From contig BSBM01000199.1 in the NCBI GenBank assembly GCA_027924585.1, positions 12,838,501 to 12,902,500 of the forward strand: a DNA stretch of 64,000 nucleotides, in the 5' to 3' direction. Positions within the stretch are counted from its first letter, which is position 1. Every line of letters begins with the position of its first letter. This stretch comes from Larix kaempferi (lineage: Eukaryota; Streptophyta; Pinopsida; Pinales; Pinaceae). A program made the translations under genes and the position numbers. The notes beneath the pieces are model-generated. The model was not told where the DNA came from, ran no database searches, and worked only from the letters and a program-made list of their open reading frames with translations. This document shows positions 22,125-33,835 of the stretch, piece by piece.

Positions 22125-22337
22125 TGACAGGGGGAGATATGTTTACAGGAGGAGCTATCAAACAGAATATTGGGAACTCTATGTCATCAATATCAAAAGG
22201 AGAGAGCAAAAGAAGATCATCCATCATCCATTTTCCAAATAATAAAGCAAACTCACGTCGGACAATTAGCCTTTGTCATTGGTGTCAAAGGGGGAGCAGG
22301 TTTTTCAAATGTTGTCATCAATGCCAAAGGGGGAAAA

Positions 22338-22892
22338 TGTTGGATAATGTTGGCATTTGATGTCAAATATGCATTAGCAAAAGAATGTCAAGCACCACTC
22401 TTATTTCAAAGTAAAAAATATTAAAATAAAAGTAAAATATATTATGAAGAGTCATAATTGCTCGTTATGAAGAGTCGTGATGATTTATTTTTACACATCT
22501 TCAATGATTATATAAACAAAATCTTGTGTGCGAAGAGGAGTGTCTCAAAAGTTCTTATTTGAATATCAAAAGCAGAGTCCAGAGAAAGAATATGAAGAAC
22601 AGAAGCAGTTTTTGAAGACCTGAAAAAACAAAATTAGAGAAACGGGGTGTAGGTGCATCCTTCAGTTGTAGCTGAGAAATTGGGGATGGTTGTCTCCATC
22701 AAGTTGTAGCTTGCAAAACATTGTAAATAAAATTTTGCATTTAATAGAAAGAATTTTGGTTTTTCCACGATAAAAACTCTGTGTACCGTGCATCTTGTTG
22801 ATTACATAAACATTAATAATTAAAAGTGGTTTAAATTGTGAGAAATTAATAATACTGATTCACCCCCCTCCCTCTCGTACAATATTTCAACA
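22338..22892 (+). repeat. Element G 3' LTR
   Basis: 555 bp from TGTTGGATAATG after the purine tract AAAGGGGGAAAA to ATATTTCAACA. TATATAAAC near 22510 is a likely TATA box. The right target copy would be CTACA at 22893-22897. Only one LTR is in the window, so the ends rest on the purine tract, the TG/CA rule and the abrupt change into gag of element H. Confidence 0.8.
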
Positions 22893-23526
22893 CTACATTC
22901 AGCAAATTTAAATCCAAGTAAAAACCTTTCAAGTGGTCATCAGCAAAAATTTGTTTCCCAATATCAAATTTGGGCAATATCCGCTCTAGATGTTTAGGCA
23001 AATCATGCAAAGGAGCATGTAAATTCAATGGTCCTCTATCTCTCCAAGCAGGTGGTTGATTGAAATTATGAGCCATGTTAGCAATACGTGGAGGAGATTG
23101 TAGTGGTGAACGCGGAGGTGAATGTGGGGGTGTTTGTGTGTGTGGAGAAGTGATTAACCCAGGAGAATTAGGTCTTAATTGATTTATAGGATCTGATATA
23201 TCTTGCAATGATAGATCAACCAATTCTTCTAAGGATTCAACAAGTATGGAGTCCTTATTTTGCACAACCCTTCATCTAGGAGCTTTCCTTCTAGGTAATA
23301 ATGGTACAACTAATAATCCTCCAAGTTTCCTCACATAGGACCTAGTATGCCTTCTAAAATTATCTACTTCTTGGTGAGGGACAACGTATAAATGCTCAAT
23401 GTGCGCAGTTTCAGAATTGAGGTTCTCTTGATAATCAGCCTCAGAGATAAATTCTTTTGGTTGAGATGTTTCAAATGGAGACCCAAAGAAATTTCCTCAT
23501 GAAAACGAATTTCCACTACCAGCCAT
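22893..23526 (-). pseudogene. Element H Gag, N-terminal part
   Basis: Starting at the ATG 28 bases past the primer site: SPFETSQPKEFISEADYQEN, ETAHIEHLYVVPHQEVDNF, RSYVRKLGGLLVVPLLPRRK, SLEELVDLSLQDISDPINQL, a Pro-rich stretch, then NLHAPLHDLPKHLERILPKF and DDHLKGFYLDLNLLNV, the entry to a gypsy gag domain. Two in-frame TGA codons (near 23497 and 23272) break it, and element G truncates it. The gag core after NLLNV is missing here. Confidence 0.8.
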
Positions 23527-23538
23527 ACACTAGCGGCC

Positions 23539-23554
23539 CTCCTTCTAGTGCCAA
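23539..23554 (-). other. Element H primer binding region
   Basis: CCTCCTTCTAGTGCCA, i.e. TGGCACTAGAAGGAGG on the coding strand, three bases from the LTR start. It begins with the obligatory TGG of a tRNA CCA end; the tRNA is not assigned. Different from the primer sites of A, C, D and K. Confidence 0.65.
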
Positions 23555-23557
23555 ATA

Positions 23558-24447
23558 TGTTGACGCCTGGAAAAATCCTTGCGCCGACAATAGGGATTCT
23601 CCCCAATGAAAAGTACCAACTAGACTATTCACTGTTTGCAATGGGGAATTCGTCCGGTTAATGGTCTGGTTACCGTAGAATGTAGTTTGAATTTAAATTT
23701 ACCGGTTGCGGCTCGGTCCACCGCTTATATTTTATATTCGGGGATGCAAATGTAAAATGCTCTAACTCTACCAATGCATGATTCTAACTAAACTAGATTT
23801 TACTAATAGGTAGAAGCCTCGCAAATGATGCGCAGGTTCTTACCTCTCGTCTTACCACTTATACCTTATCAATCAACTAAAACTACTCTAATAAAATACA
23901 TCTTTTAACTAATTAAACTAATCTATCTTTGCAAGGAGTGAGTTTTAAAATATGAGTAATGGTTGATATTTTTAATACCAATTCAATAGATAACTAATTG
24001 AAATAAAGCATACATAATCACATTAAAATGATCACACAAAGATAACTTTGATATACATTAATTTCATCCATTCATCAATTCTACACCGAAAATTGCATTT
24101 CATTATTAAAATCAGCAAAATCAGTCACATACCATTAGAATAGTCCAATAAAGTAGGAAATATATTACTGCATAAAGATTAAGGAAGGAAGAATTAATTC
24201 TGCACATTCATTCATAATATTCCATGCAAACTCCATGTAAGCTTTCATCCAGCAAAAAGGTTCTTTCTCAGTGGTAGAAAAATAATTTTCATACAAAATG
24301 GTACTAGCCTCCTATTACACCAGTCAAAAGCCCTTTCTCCTTCTACCCCATTTTATTTATCTTTACAAAGATTTGTCTCTATGTGACCAATCACTTCACA
24401 TTCCATCTTAACTCTTGATTTCCACAATTTTGTCTTTTGTGGTTACA
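23558..24447 (-). repeat. Element H 5' LTR
   Basis: Begins TGTTGACGCCTGG next to the primer region. The outer end is put at TTTGTGGTTACA, about 890 bp, by the CA rule and because coding sequence of the neighbouring gene starts within 30 bases. There is no second copy in the window to confirm it. Mostly AT-rich, no frame of interest. Confidence 0.6.
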
Positions 24448-24474
24448 CCCAAAAAATAACCAAAAATAAATAAT

Positions 24475-27400
24475 AAATTACAATTTACAATAATTTGATG
24501 GAGGATTTTCTTGACTTAAAATATAATTGTCCCAAATGTCACTTTCATAATATATCACATTTAATTGTTGAGGTTCTAATAACTTTAAAGCAACTTCATT
24601 TGTGGATAGTTATTTGACCATATCTATTAATCCCTTCGTCGCTACCTTGTGACCTTCTCCTAGAAAGTACACATTTAAAGTTGCTTGCCCAACATGCTGC
24701 TAAAGATCCTCTGCAGTGGGCATGCCTATCCTTTTAATGTAATACATATCCTCCCCCAAACTATTTCTTAACTCTACTAGACATTGTTCTTTGGATGTCA
24801 ATTCATCAATAGCCTTAGGGGTTGGGAGATGGCATTTCTCATATGCTTGGCAGATAACTTGATAAATTTATTCACATTCCGTAATTGATCTCTGAACTTC
24901 GTTTTGTACTCTCTTTGTTGACTTCTGACAACTTTCCAAGAGAGCTATATCTAACTTTAATTCAGGAGTTGTTCTTTTAGGTAAGTGAGCAGGAATTTCC
25001 TTGATTTTTCCTTTCCACCCAATTAGTTTCTTTAATTTATTAAATGTGTCTACTAGATTTTGTTTTATAGTGGCAGCTTCTGCAGAGATCTGTTTCATTC
25101 TATCCATCATTTCTCTTAATTCATAAATTTCTTATGTCAATAACCCTTGGGAGTGAAAAAATTGCTTTTATAATTCACAAGCATGTTCACAAAATGGTGC
25201 CATGTCATTCTTTTGTGCTTAAGCAATTATGATCTATTCCATCAAATACTCATTTTCTTTAATCCATTCATCCATCTGAGCTTACAGAGAGCCCTTTCCA
25301 ATCATCAGGGATTCTACCCGTTGATTTAATTGGGTTTCCTTTCCTTCTAATTCCTTGATCCGAGCTTGAAAATCAGCTCTTTCTCCTTCCATAATTACTA
25401 GTTGTACATTTAGAGAATCATTTTCATCTTCAAGGACTTGATAATCCAGCAAAAGTTTTTCTTTCTCTGCTTCCATGGCGTCCCGCTTTATTTTCATCTC
25501 AATTCCTTCACTTCGATCTTGCACTAATTTATCTTTTAACTTGAGCATCTTTGCTTTTATGCATTCTAAATCATCAAGTAATTTGTCTACGTTGTATGCA
25601 TTTTCTTGTGTTACAGCAACATTTACAGAAGCAGTAAATTTTGGATCTTTGTTAGTACCCTCTACTAAAGTACTTTCCTCGACGGTTACAATATCAGGTT
25701 GGGTGACAATTTTCAATAATTTTCTGTCCTTTTGTGATGGTCTTCCTTTTTGGATCGAAAATAATGGTATCAAGCTTGGCCATAGAATGTTGCTTTAAGG
25801 GAGTAAACGGCGTGATTCCAAGCTCAGCCAACGGAATATGACCTCCAGTAAGAGGTATTTCTGGATTTAGATCAGCAATATTGTCCACATCCATATTTTG
25901 TTGATTCTGACTTTCTTCCTAATTTTGCTTTTCTTTCGTAGCTTTCTTGATCTTCTCTTCTTCTTATTTTTTCTTGTCGGCTTCGTTTTGCAATTTCTTC
26001 TGTTCCTACTCGGTAGTTTCCTTATTTTATTTTTCTTGTTTTTATTTTATTCTTATTTCCTCTTCTATTTGTCTTCTTTCTGCTTCTTGTCTAGCCATTT
26101 GTTCTTCTTGTAGTTTCTTTGCATCTTCTTTCACTAATGCTTCCTCTTGCAATTTTTTTGCTTTCTCAGCTGCCAGTGCCTTCTCATTAGACTTATTTTT
26201 CTCTGCTTATTTTATGGCTTCTTTTGTTTGGCTTGAGCCTGCCTCTGTTTTCCTTCCAAACCTCTTGTTCAAATCTTCCATGTTCTTTGCTCTTTGGTAT
26301 ACTTCATTTTCAGGAAATTATCAGAATATTCGAAATTGATTCTGCAAGAAGCACAGTGCTTAGCTACCTTTTGTAAACTATCATTCCTGACAAATATTTT
26401 CTCTCCAAAGTGATATGCTTCTAATTCTTTTAAAAAATTCTCGATGCCTTTGAATTTAGTGAACTTTTATGCTCCAATAGTGAAAGGGAGTGGAGGGTAA
26501 GATGCTTTCTTATTCTCATGTAGAAAATCTTTGGCTTCGTTTATGAATACCTGCCTTGCTTCTTCCTTGCAAACAATATAATATGTGACATATCTTGGCA
26601 TCAAAGAAGGAATTTTAGTGCCTCCATACATCCGAATATAAGTTCCTTCTGGTGTGAAATAATAGTCCCCATACTTATTGATCACCTCCAGTGCTGCATC
26701 TGACATACAATTTGGCTCTTGATTGAAAATTAATTCATACAGAGGTACTATAAACTCTTCACATATGAGTTTGTAAAATTTGACGTACTTATGGGCCCAC
26801 GTGATCTGGTAGGATACATATATGGGAGTTTAATTTGGAACCCAATAACATCATAATTTATAAAATGGGTTCCTAATCAGGATGAAATCAATTAGATAAG
26901 ATACCATGTAAAATTCTGCTTTATTCTGCTTCAAACTTTCTTGAGTTGTTGATATTGCTTCAAACATGCTCGCCGAAATAATATATTCCAAATTGAATAT
27001 AGTAACATGAGTGGTAACGTGATATATTATCGGAACCCAGCTGAGCTTATATATGTTTGCATTTTCCCTCCCAGATATCTTGCACAACATCATGGCCACA
27101 ATTCTAAATGGTATTTTTAGATTATGTGTATCATGTTCTCCACTAGCTCTTTGCCTCAGCAGTTTTCTCGGCAGAAGCATTTTCTTCGCGTATTTTGAGT
27201 GATCTATTTTGATACTCTTAATCCAATCATCTATTAGAATTGCTTTGGGAGCAAGTAATTTGTAAGCTTTGATTTTGTGTGTTGGTTGAAATGAGGCCAT
27301 CCCATTTCCATTGACTCTTGAAATGATCCTAAATTTAGCATCTACATGAGGCAAAATCCAACCTATTACCTCGGAACATGGAAATAGTTTTGGTCGGGTT

Positions 27401-27642
27401 GCAGCTTTGAGGAGTCCATATTTCTCCACATTTTGATAAATCATTTTTTCCTCGATTAAGGCATCTTGCATGTTCTAATTTCTGATGAGTTGATATATTT
27501 CTCCCCACTTGTATTCGGGGACTACTCCAATGATAGCTCTTGTATCTTCAAACAAAGTTTCCATGGTAGCTTTTGGAACTACTTCAATGTCCGAATCAGA
27601 TTCTACAACTTTGAATTTACGCTTGTAAGATCGCCTATACAT
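24475..27642 (-). pseudogene. Unrecognised spliced gene with coiled coils, decayed
   Basis: On the minus strand about 1055 codons can be followed from MYRRSYKRKFKVVES at 27642 to NPPSNYCKL near 24475, with about ten stops and at least one shift near 26840. In order: a short charged start; a globular part (27470-26860: KLFPCSEVIGWILPHVDAKF, IPFRIVAMMLCKISGRENAN, KAEFYMVSYLIDFILIRNPF); a second folded part (26700-26470: ALEVINKYGDYYFTPEGTY, PRYVTYYIVCKEEARQVFI); a Lys/Glu-rich stretch (26300-25920); a long coiled coil (25770-25282); and a C-terminal part (25110-24600: WKGKIKEIPAHLPKRTTPE, RNSLGEDMYYIKRIGMPTAE). I cannot name the family. It could be a host gene relic or the private gene of a non-autonomous LTR element. 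An exon boundary lies nine bases before the ATG. Confidence 0.6.
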
Positions 27643-27651
27643 ATCTTGATC

Positions 27652-28662
27652 CTGTAATAAAACACATTATGAAGACTCTACATTGTCTATGTGTGTATTA
27701 TAGCCAAAATGACAATAATGAGATCTTTAAAACATGAAAGAGTTCAGTTAGCTCAAACTCCATATTATCAAAAGTTATATGTATCTTAACTTATTTAAGC
27801 TGTCAATTTATTTATAATTTACTTTTCAATGCAAGTTACTCTCTGAAGAGAGTATTGGCCTGAAACAACTTCTGTAAAAATTTAAAGTCTATCATGTGTC
27901 TATCCTACCAAACTAGAATGATCATTTCAAAATTAAAAGAAAAATTATTAAGGGGCTATTTTGACTGACGGTAGTTCAAATCCTCATAAGTTTCTAAGCA
28001 TGTTCCATTAGGTTTTTAGGATTTCAAAAAAAATGATTAAAAATGCAACAACCATATATCAAATTTCAAGTACACTTATTTCTTCAAATTCAATCATTCA
28101 TATTATCATGAAACTAGATCAAATGTGCCCTATTTCTGAAATTAAACGCGCAAAAGGAATTCTATAGGCAAAATGAAAATGGGCGCAAGTCATTTTATTG
28201 ACCATTCTAACTAGAAAATTGAAGTAACCAATGTCGTGCAACTCTCGACTGTTCTTCCAACCGACTAAAATACAAACACCTAGGGTTTTATTTCCCCTTT
28301 TTAAAAAGAAGGTTTCGATGGAGGCATTGTTGATGGATTTAGTAAGTAAAACCCTAGCCTGAGACTTATTGAAGTCGATTTCTCATCTTGGGATCACTCA
28401 AGAAAAATCTACGGGGAGAATAAATAAATGGTTAACAACCATGTCAAGGAAAAGTCTTAAACCACACTCAATCATGGTCCTCCCTCGTCATGTTTCAACG
28501 CTTCTTCCCTATCAGAGCATATAGCGAGGAATAAAATTCCTTTTCAAACAAAGGGGGGCACAATACTAGGGTAACTAAAAACAAAACGATTTTAACCTAA
28601 ACCTCTGCCCTTTCTCCAATCAGAAGTGAACAAATTCTACTAAGGGAAACCGCGGTACTTAC
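27652..28662 (-). other. Probable 5' intron of the unrecognised gene
   Basis: Donor ACAAG/GTAAGTACC at 28663/28662 and acceptor TTTTATTACAG/GAT at 27652/27651 fit plant splice sites well. They bracket about 1 kb of AT-rich sequence without frames. The acceptor is nine bases before the first ATG, so the upstream exon would be untranslated. Inferred from the sequence only. Confidence 0.5.
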
Positions 28663-29400
28663 CTTGTAATGTTGAAAAAGTGACTTAGTAGACGCAATGA
28701 TCCAGATGGCGTTGATGGTCTAGCAAGGGTTCACGGTATTCGAACGATGCGAATGACGTTTAAAAAATGGAGCGTTGAAAGAACGGATTTCCCCTTTTAA
28801 ACAAGTTATTAACCCTAAAAACAAATACTCATTAATTGGACCCCTTTTCACATTACTTCAAATAGTGCTAGCATGGAGTGCCATTTCATTGAAGGCAGAA
28901 ATCCCTTTTACTCGACGCATTTCAATAATAAAACATATGTAATGCTGACGTGTTTCAGAGCGATTAGTGGTTTTGCTCCGGTACATTTCGGGCTAAAATT
29001 CAATTTTACGCCGGCTAGTTTCTAACTACCACTGGGTTTTGCACCAACATTATTTCTATTCATGTGATATGCGATCTGCACAGAACCTCACCGGTGCAAA
29101 AGGTACAAAGGGACTCGATGTACATCGGAGGTCAAAATGATTTGGCATAGGTTGTTTCGGCGGAGAAGAGAAAAAATCCCCCAATCGACGCGAAAAAGAC
29201 TTCTCCCCCGACCATTTCGGAACCAAACAAAGTTTTAGCCCGGTTGTTTCGGCGTCAATTCCGATTTTTCCCAGATCATATCAGAGCTAAACTGATTTTG
29301 TCTCTGACCGTTTCGGAGCAAAACTGATTTTCCTTCTGACTGTTTCAGCGAAAAATGAATTTTGCTACGAAACAACAAAACTTGAAAAAGTTTCTAAGTG
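28663..29400 (-). other. Putative leader exon and upstream region of the unrecognised gene
   Basis: No coding frame. From about 28979 to 29370, six or seven diverged copies, 30-35 bp apart, of a unit like CCGTTTCGGAGCAAAACTGATTTT occur. They are GC-richer than the surroundings and lie where a 5' untranslated or promoter region would be. Confidence 0.45.
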
Positions 29401-29499
29401 TTAAAAATTAAAAATTTTCTAAGGCAACTAACTCTATAAACTTTTGAAGTCTATCGGGTAACATAAAGATAAAATCTAAAGATGCATTCAAAAAATAAG

Positions 29500-31960
29500 G
29501 AGGGCCTCAAAAATTTAAGTAAATTTGGGGGAAGAGGTTGCAGCTGCAACACATACATCATAGGATCTTCTATTATAGTGTGATAGTGGCGTGGAGAATT
29601 AAGACTGCATTGGAGGTAGATCACCCTTCAACGGGACTACAGGGGCCCTTACTTGCAAATACAATACTCAATATGAGTGAGGTGCATATAATCTTAAATA
29701 TATGGACGAGGCGCACATTCCCATGCTCGTATCAATGTCTTAAACTAAAAATTGGATGGAGGCCCAAAGGGGGCCTAATCAATACATGGATAATTGTTGG
29801 GTAGATCATAAATGTCCAAGATGGACTCAAATATGGAATGTAATCGTGGTCCAACCAAGGCTAATCTAAAGAAATGTAACGAAAACAATGGCATTCTCAT
29901 GGAATGTTAAATCACAATAATTGATGCACTATTGGATTTGAAGGGGTCCAACATCTGTAATGAATTAAACAACTGAGAGTCTAAATCTAACTGGTACAAT
30001 GAACTGCATCTGAAACTAGATAGATAAGGAAGCATGTAACTGGAGGGATTTCAAACATTGTCACCAACGCAACCCAGATATCTCAAGAAACAAAATATCA
30101 TGGGGTTTCCATAAAGACTCACCAATGGACTAGAGTCGGGGGGAATTCGGGGTCTTCAACCAAATAATGAAAGAACCATAAACCTGCACGAATCTCATTG
30201 GTACGATAACATTATTGATGTCGATCACGTGAGAAATAACCGTTCCAAAGGACACTAAGGTCTCCCTTCATGTGGTCCAAGGAGCTCATAATTGAGGGTT
30301 ATGAGGCCAAGGTATGGGGTACCTCTGGGTCTATCCTCTAGAATGAATGTGTTGATGCCAACAAAGGGATACCTGCAATTGGAAAGGAAAATATGTTTCC
30401 TTGACATAAGCACGAGGGATACAACCAAAGAGTGATAGAACTGGATGTGGGACTGAGACACTGCTTGGGGATACGAGGGCAACTTTGTAATAGGGACTCA
30501 AACTTCCTTTGTTTAGAGTATGATGGCATGGATGACCTGGAAGCATATGTAAAATTAATCTTGGGGAGGGACACAATTGGGATACCAGGAACTATGACTA
30601 CAATGGGGGACACTGGGGGGGGTACTGATGACATTCGGGTGACTCATCACAAAATACTCTGAACAAAGGCGACCAGGGATGCTACCGTAAATAAGGGATT
30701 GTATGCGATCTACAGGGGTGCTAAGAAGCACCATTTGTAAATGGTTTCTCCGATGCATGGGGCATCGAAGATGCTATGGAGATGAACTTCACAATTGTAG
30801 CTTCCCAGATGCATGGGAATATGGAAAAATGGGGTGCTTAAAAGCACCATTGAATCATGGTTGGTGAGGCGAAAGGCCACCTCAGTAATATAAAATGATA
30901 GGAAAGGAGGTAAGTGTACAATGAACTAATCAAATGGTTCAACTGGCTAATGATTGCAGCTAGGTTTTTGATAGAGGGTGGGAAACTAGTGGTAATCTCC
31001 TTGTGGGATGGTGAATGGTGGCACAATAATGTCATTTTTGCAGTATGGATGGAGCAGAGGGCTTGTGAATGTGCAAGTAGATCATCATAATGCCTTTAGT
31101 GAACAGAAATGCAGGAATCTGTAGGGTGGGCCAATGAGTGCTTATGACATAGTAATATGCGGTTTGGTGTGACTCAGAGACTATAAGGACTCCCAAACCT
31201 ATGGAAATTGCAACGACATGGGTGCCAAATGACAATGGGCACTAAACAATCACCCGTGTAAGGTAGGTTCTAATTGTCGGTCAAGGGTGAATGCAAGGGT
31301 GGTTGGGCTTGGCCACTTAGCCGAACAGAGTGGGGGGTCCTACAAGCATAAAATGGGATAAATAAGGTTGATGCATATGATATTCTACATGGGTGGTTAT
31401 CTATAGGCCAATTTAAAGTGTTATCCCTGTAGGGATCAGCTGTCGAGTGAAACAAGTGGAGTTTAATGCAACATGGACCTATATACATGAAAACAACACC
31501 CAAGAAAAAAAATGTGCATCTAGAAATCAAACCAAATATACAAGTGACACATGACCTTGAGAAATGGTTGAGATCACTCATGTGAAAAAGTGAGCAAGGT
31601 TAAGGTCATGCCCCCATGCTATGGGCATGGGTTTTATGAGTATGGATCATGTATGTGATGGATTGAGATATGGGCTCATTGAAATATGGATATAGATGTG
31701 ATGGGGCAGGGTCAAAATGATTGATCATGCCGCCTATCCTAGGGTTGAGGTAATCTATTATGCCTCCCAGCCTATAGGTGTCAATGCAATGTGGATGTTC
31801 TCTTAGAGAAGTATCGATAGGGAATTGATAAACTGCTAGAAGGGGGGTGTACCATGAGGCTATTGGCCATGGTGGCACACTGAATTGGTGATATGATGAT
31901 GATGGCGGATTCACCCTATGGGGTGGATACCCCCATTATTTCCAACGAGGATGATGAGGA
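29500..31960. other. Unassigned 2.5 kb, repeat-like, no gene recognised
   Basis: Minus-strand frames are Pro/His/Ser-rich and break every 60-100 codons. No RT, integrase or other motif is visible, although by comparison with element C the pol of element D should lie here. Internal diverged repeats exist: AGATGCATGGGG / GATGCATGGGA near 30750 and 30805; GGGGTGCT..AGAAGCACCAT near 30715 and 30830; and CCCCATGCTATGGGCATGGG near 31613 with a variant near 31985. Confidence 0.4.
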
Positions 31961-33835
31961 TGAGTAGGAAGGTTTAAAGGCCTACCCCATGCTATGGACA
32001 CGGGATTTCCTCATCGGTTCAGAAGGGTCGAATAGATAGGTCAGAGGGACTTGTGTATGTCGATGCAATTCCAGTGATATGGGATGATGATGAAGGGTCA
32101 TCAGAGGAAGAGATGAAACAATGGTGTTCGTCTCACTCGAATAAGTCACTAGAGGGTGAACCTCTTCGATGAATGTAACTTTGGGCTTAATAGAGAGTCG
32201 GTGCAAGTCACCGAGTATCGATCGATACTTAGGTAGATCAAGGCAATGGTGTGAGTAATGTTAGGATATTTCAATACTCCATCCTTGTCCTACCTAGCAT
32301 TATTTATTTTTCCTAGTTGTTGATGATGTCATTTTCCCCCTAGTGGTGTGCAGATGTCATCTAAGATCCATCTACCACCTTTTGAGCCCTGCATGCATCA
32401 TTTCAGGACCACTTCAGTCAGTTCCCTATTTTATAGGAACCTATTGAGTGTTCCAGTGCAGTCCACCTGAGTTATCTTACTCTTGTGGGGGGTTAGAGCT
32501 CCGGATGCCACTGACTGTAGCCTCATGAGCCCTTTTCTGACTGGCATGCATGATAGACTCACTATTGCGCCCTCCTTACTCAGTTAACTGATTGTGACTT
32601 CAATTAGCTGAGTTTAGGTTCAATTCAATTGACTTTGAGTCTTTCGGAGCACTCCAATGGTGAAAATCCCTATGCTATACCAACTGAGGTTCAAATTCTC
32701 CTACATGATTCGAATTCTCTCCATTGTATTATCATTATTCATTATACTGATAATTGAGTAGTGTGACATTATTCTGCTCCTATCTGAGTTATGTTGCATT
32801 ATTATTCTTCTGCTCTTTTTTACTACAATTTTCACTCTTCTTCAAATTTTCTGCTCATTCTTTCTGTGTGAGGTATCCTTAGCTCTTTATATCTTCTATG
32901 ACTTAGAATTTCACAAGTAATGTCCATGGAGACCACGTACTGCACAAGGATGGTTGGTGCGCAATGACTTGTTACGCGTCTTGGTGGTAGGAAGATGAAC
33001 GACCAGATATTTTTGTCACCTTCATCGACAATGTCTAGATATGAGAGCACAAAATAGGCAACTCCATACAGTTTTGGGTAGCGTGACCCAAAACATTGCA
33101 CAAAGTGGAAGGTGAAGGTGCTCAAGCTAAGGCAATAGGGGGGTTCACGGCTTTGTTCGGATTTGTCAACAGTGTCGCATTCATTGCTTTTCCCATAGAT
33201 TCCTTCTTAGGGGGAGGGGGTGGGGCAGTGTGCTACCGTTGGGGCTACAGAAGGACGATGATTGGTAGTACCAATGGGCTACATAGGTGTCAAAACAACC
33301 TGTGGAGTGGGAGGTAGATTGGGAAGCGTGAGATACCAAATGGGGAGGCCTAACGTCAAACCCAAGAGGCTAAGAGTCGCCATTACTGGTGTGCTCACGA
33401 TTCCAGAAGGTGGAAACAAAAAGGGGATTTTCTAAATAGGTGTGGTTCCCCATTGGTTCCCAAGTAGCTGACTGGGAGAGGGGGCAGGTTGAGGTTGGGG
33501 TCGAGCCTGTGCTGCATCTTTACTCAAGGAGATAGTGTAGAGCTATGATATTTCCACTTTTGGGGGTGGAGGAGATGGAGCCTGAAAGGTTCCAATCATG
33601 GGAGCATCTTGAAATATGTCGATCCCAATGCATGTAAAGGTTGGGATGGAAGTGTTGTTGGGACTATTGGTGACCGTAGGTAAGACATTTTCTGGACAAG
33701 CCAGCCCCTTGGGGTCATAATAAGTCAACTGGTCTAACTCGACGATCTTCCCATCATGAGGGAACATCATAAGCAAAAAACTGATGACGCAACGAATTTC
33801 ATTATGTACATGTCGCTGCGTCCAAGGAGGAGGTT
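31961..33835 (-). pseudogene. Element D: protease C-terminus, linker and zinc-knuckle block
   Basis: 33835-33740 reads MYIMKFVASSVFCLMMFPHD with shifts, matching C's MYAMKAVASSVFRTMMFPHE. 33720-33300 matches C's Pro-rich linker (TYYDPKGLACPENVLPTV). At 32950-32920 and 32253-32205 the block equivalent to C's YGHYSHHCLDL is split by the solo LTR F: the left side still reads HYSHHCLDLPKYRSILGDLH. No intact frame. Confidence 0.7.
32259..32915. mobile_element. Element F: solo LTR
   Basis: 657 bp from TGTTAGGATA to AATTTCACA, flanked by AGTAA at 32254-32258 and 32916-32920. The flanks join to give sequence colinear with element C. Only one LTR and no internal part, as expected after LTR-LTR recombination. 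No protein. Confidence 0.85.

Larger units (their letters stand above)
20198..22892 (+). mobile_element. Element G: Ty1/copia retrotransposon, 3' part
   Basis: A plus-strand copia element that enters mid-pol directly after the LTR of element C and runs through RT, RNase H, a purine tract and a complete 3' LTR. The 5' half lies left of the window beyond C. The region after RNase H, with repeated GGTTTTTCAAATGTTGTCAT and GCCAAAGGGGGA wording before the LTR, resembles SIRE/Tork-type copia elements. It ends inside the gag of element H. Confidence 0.88.
22893..24447 (-). mobile_element. Element H: Ty3/gypsy retrotransposon, LTR and start of gag
   Basis: Right to left: LTR, primer site, gag, then cut by element G. 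Everything beyond gag is left of the window. Its right boundary (about 24447) is the least certain end of the left nest, placed where the LTR-like sequence gives way to the 3' end of the minus-strand gene at 24475. Confidence 0.7.

Noticed and set aside
25898-26339. Phe/Leu-rich plus-strand frames that look like membrane proteins
   Set aside because: They are the reverse reading of the Lys/Glu-rich minus-strand stretch of the unrecognised gene.
33096-33317. 73-codon plus-strand frame with a Gly run
   Set aside because: Lies opposite the Pro-rich linker of element D, which aligns with C on the minus strand.
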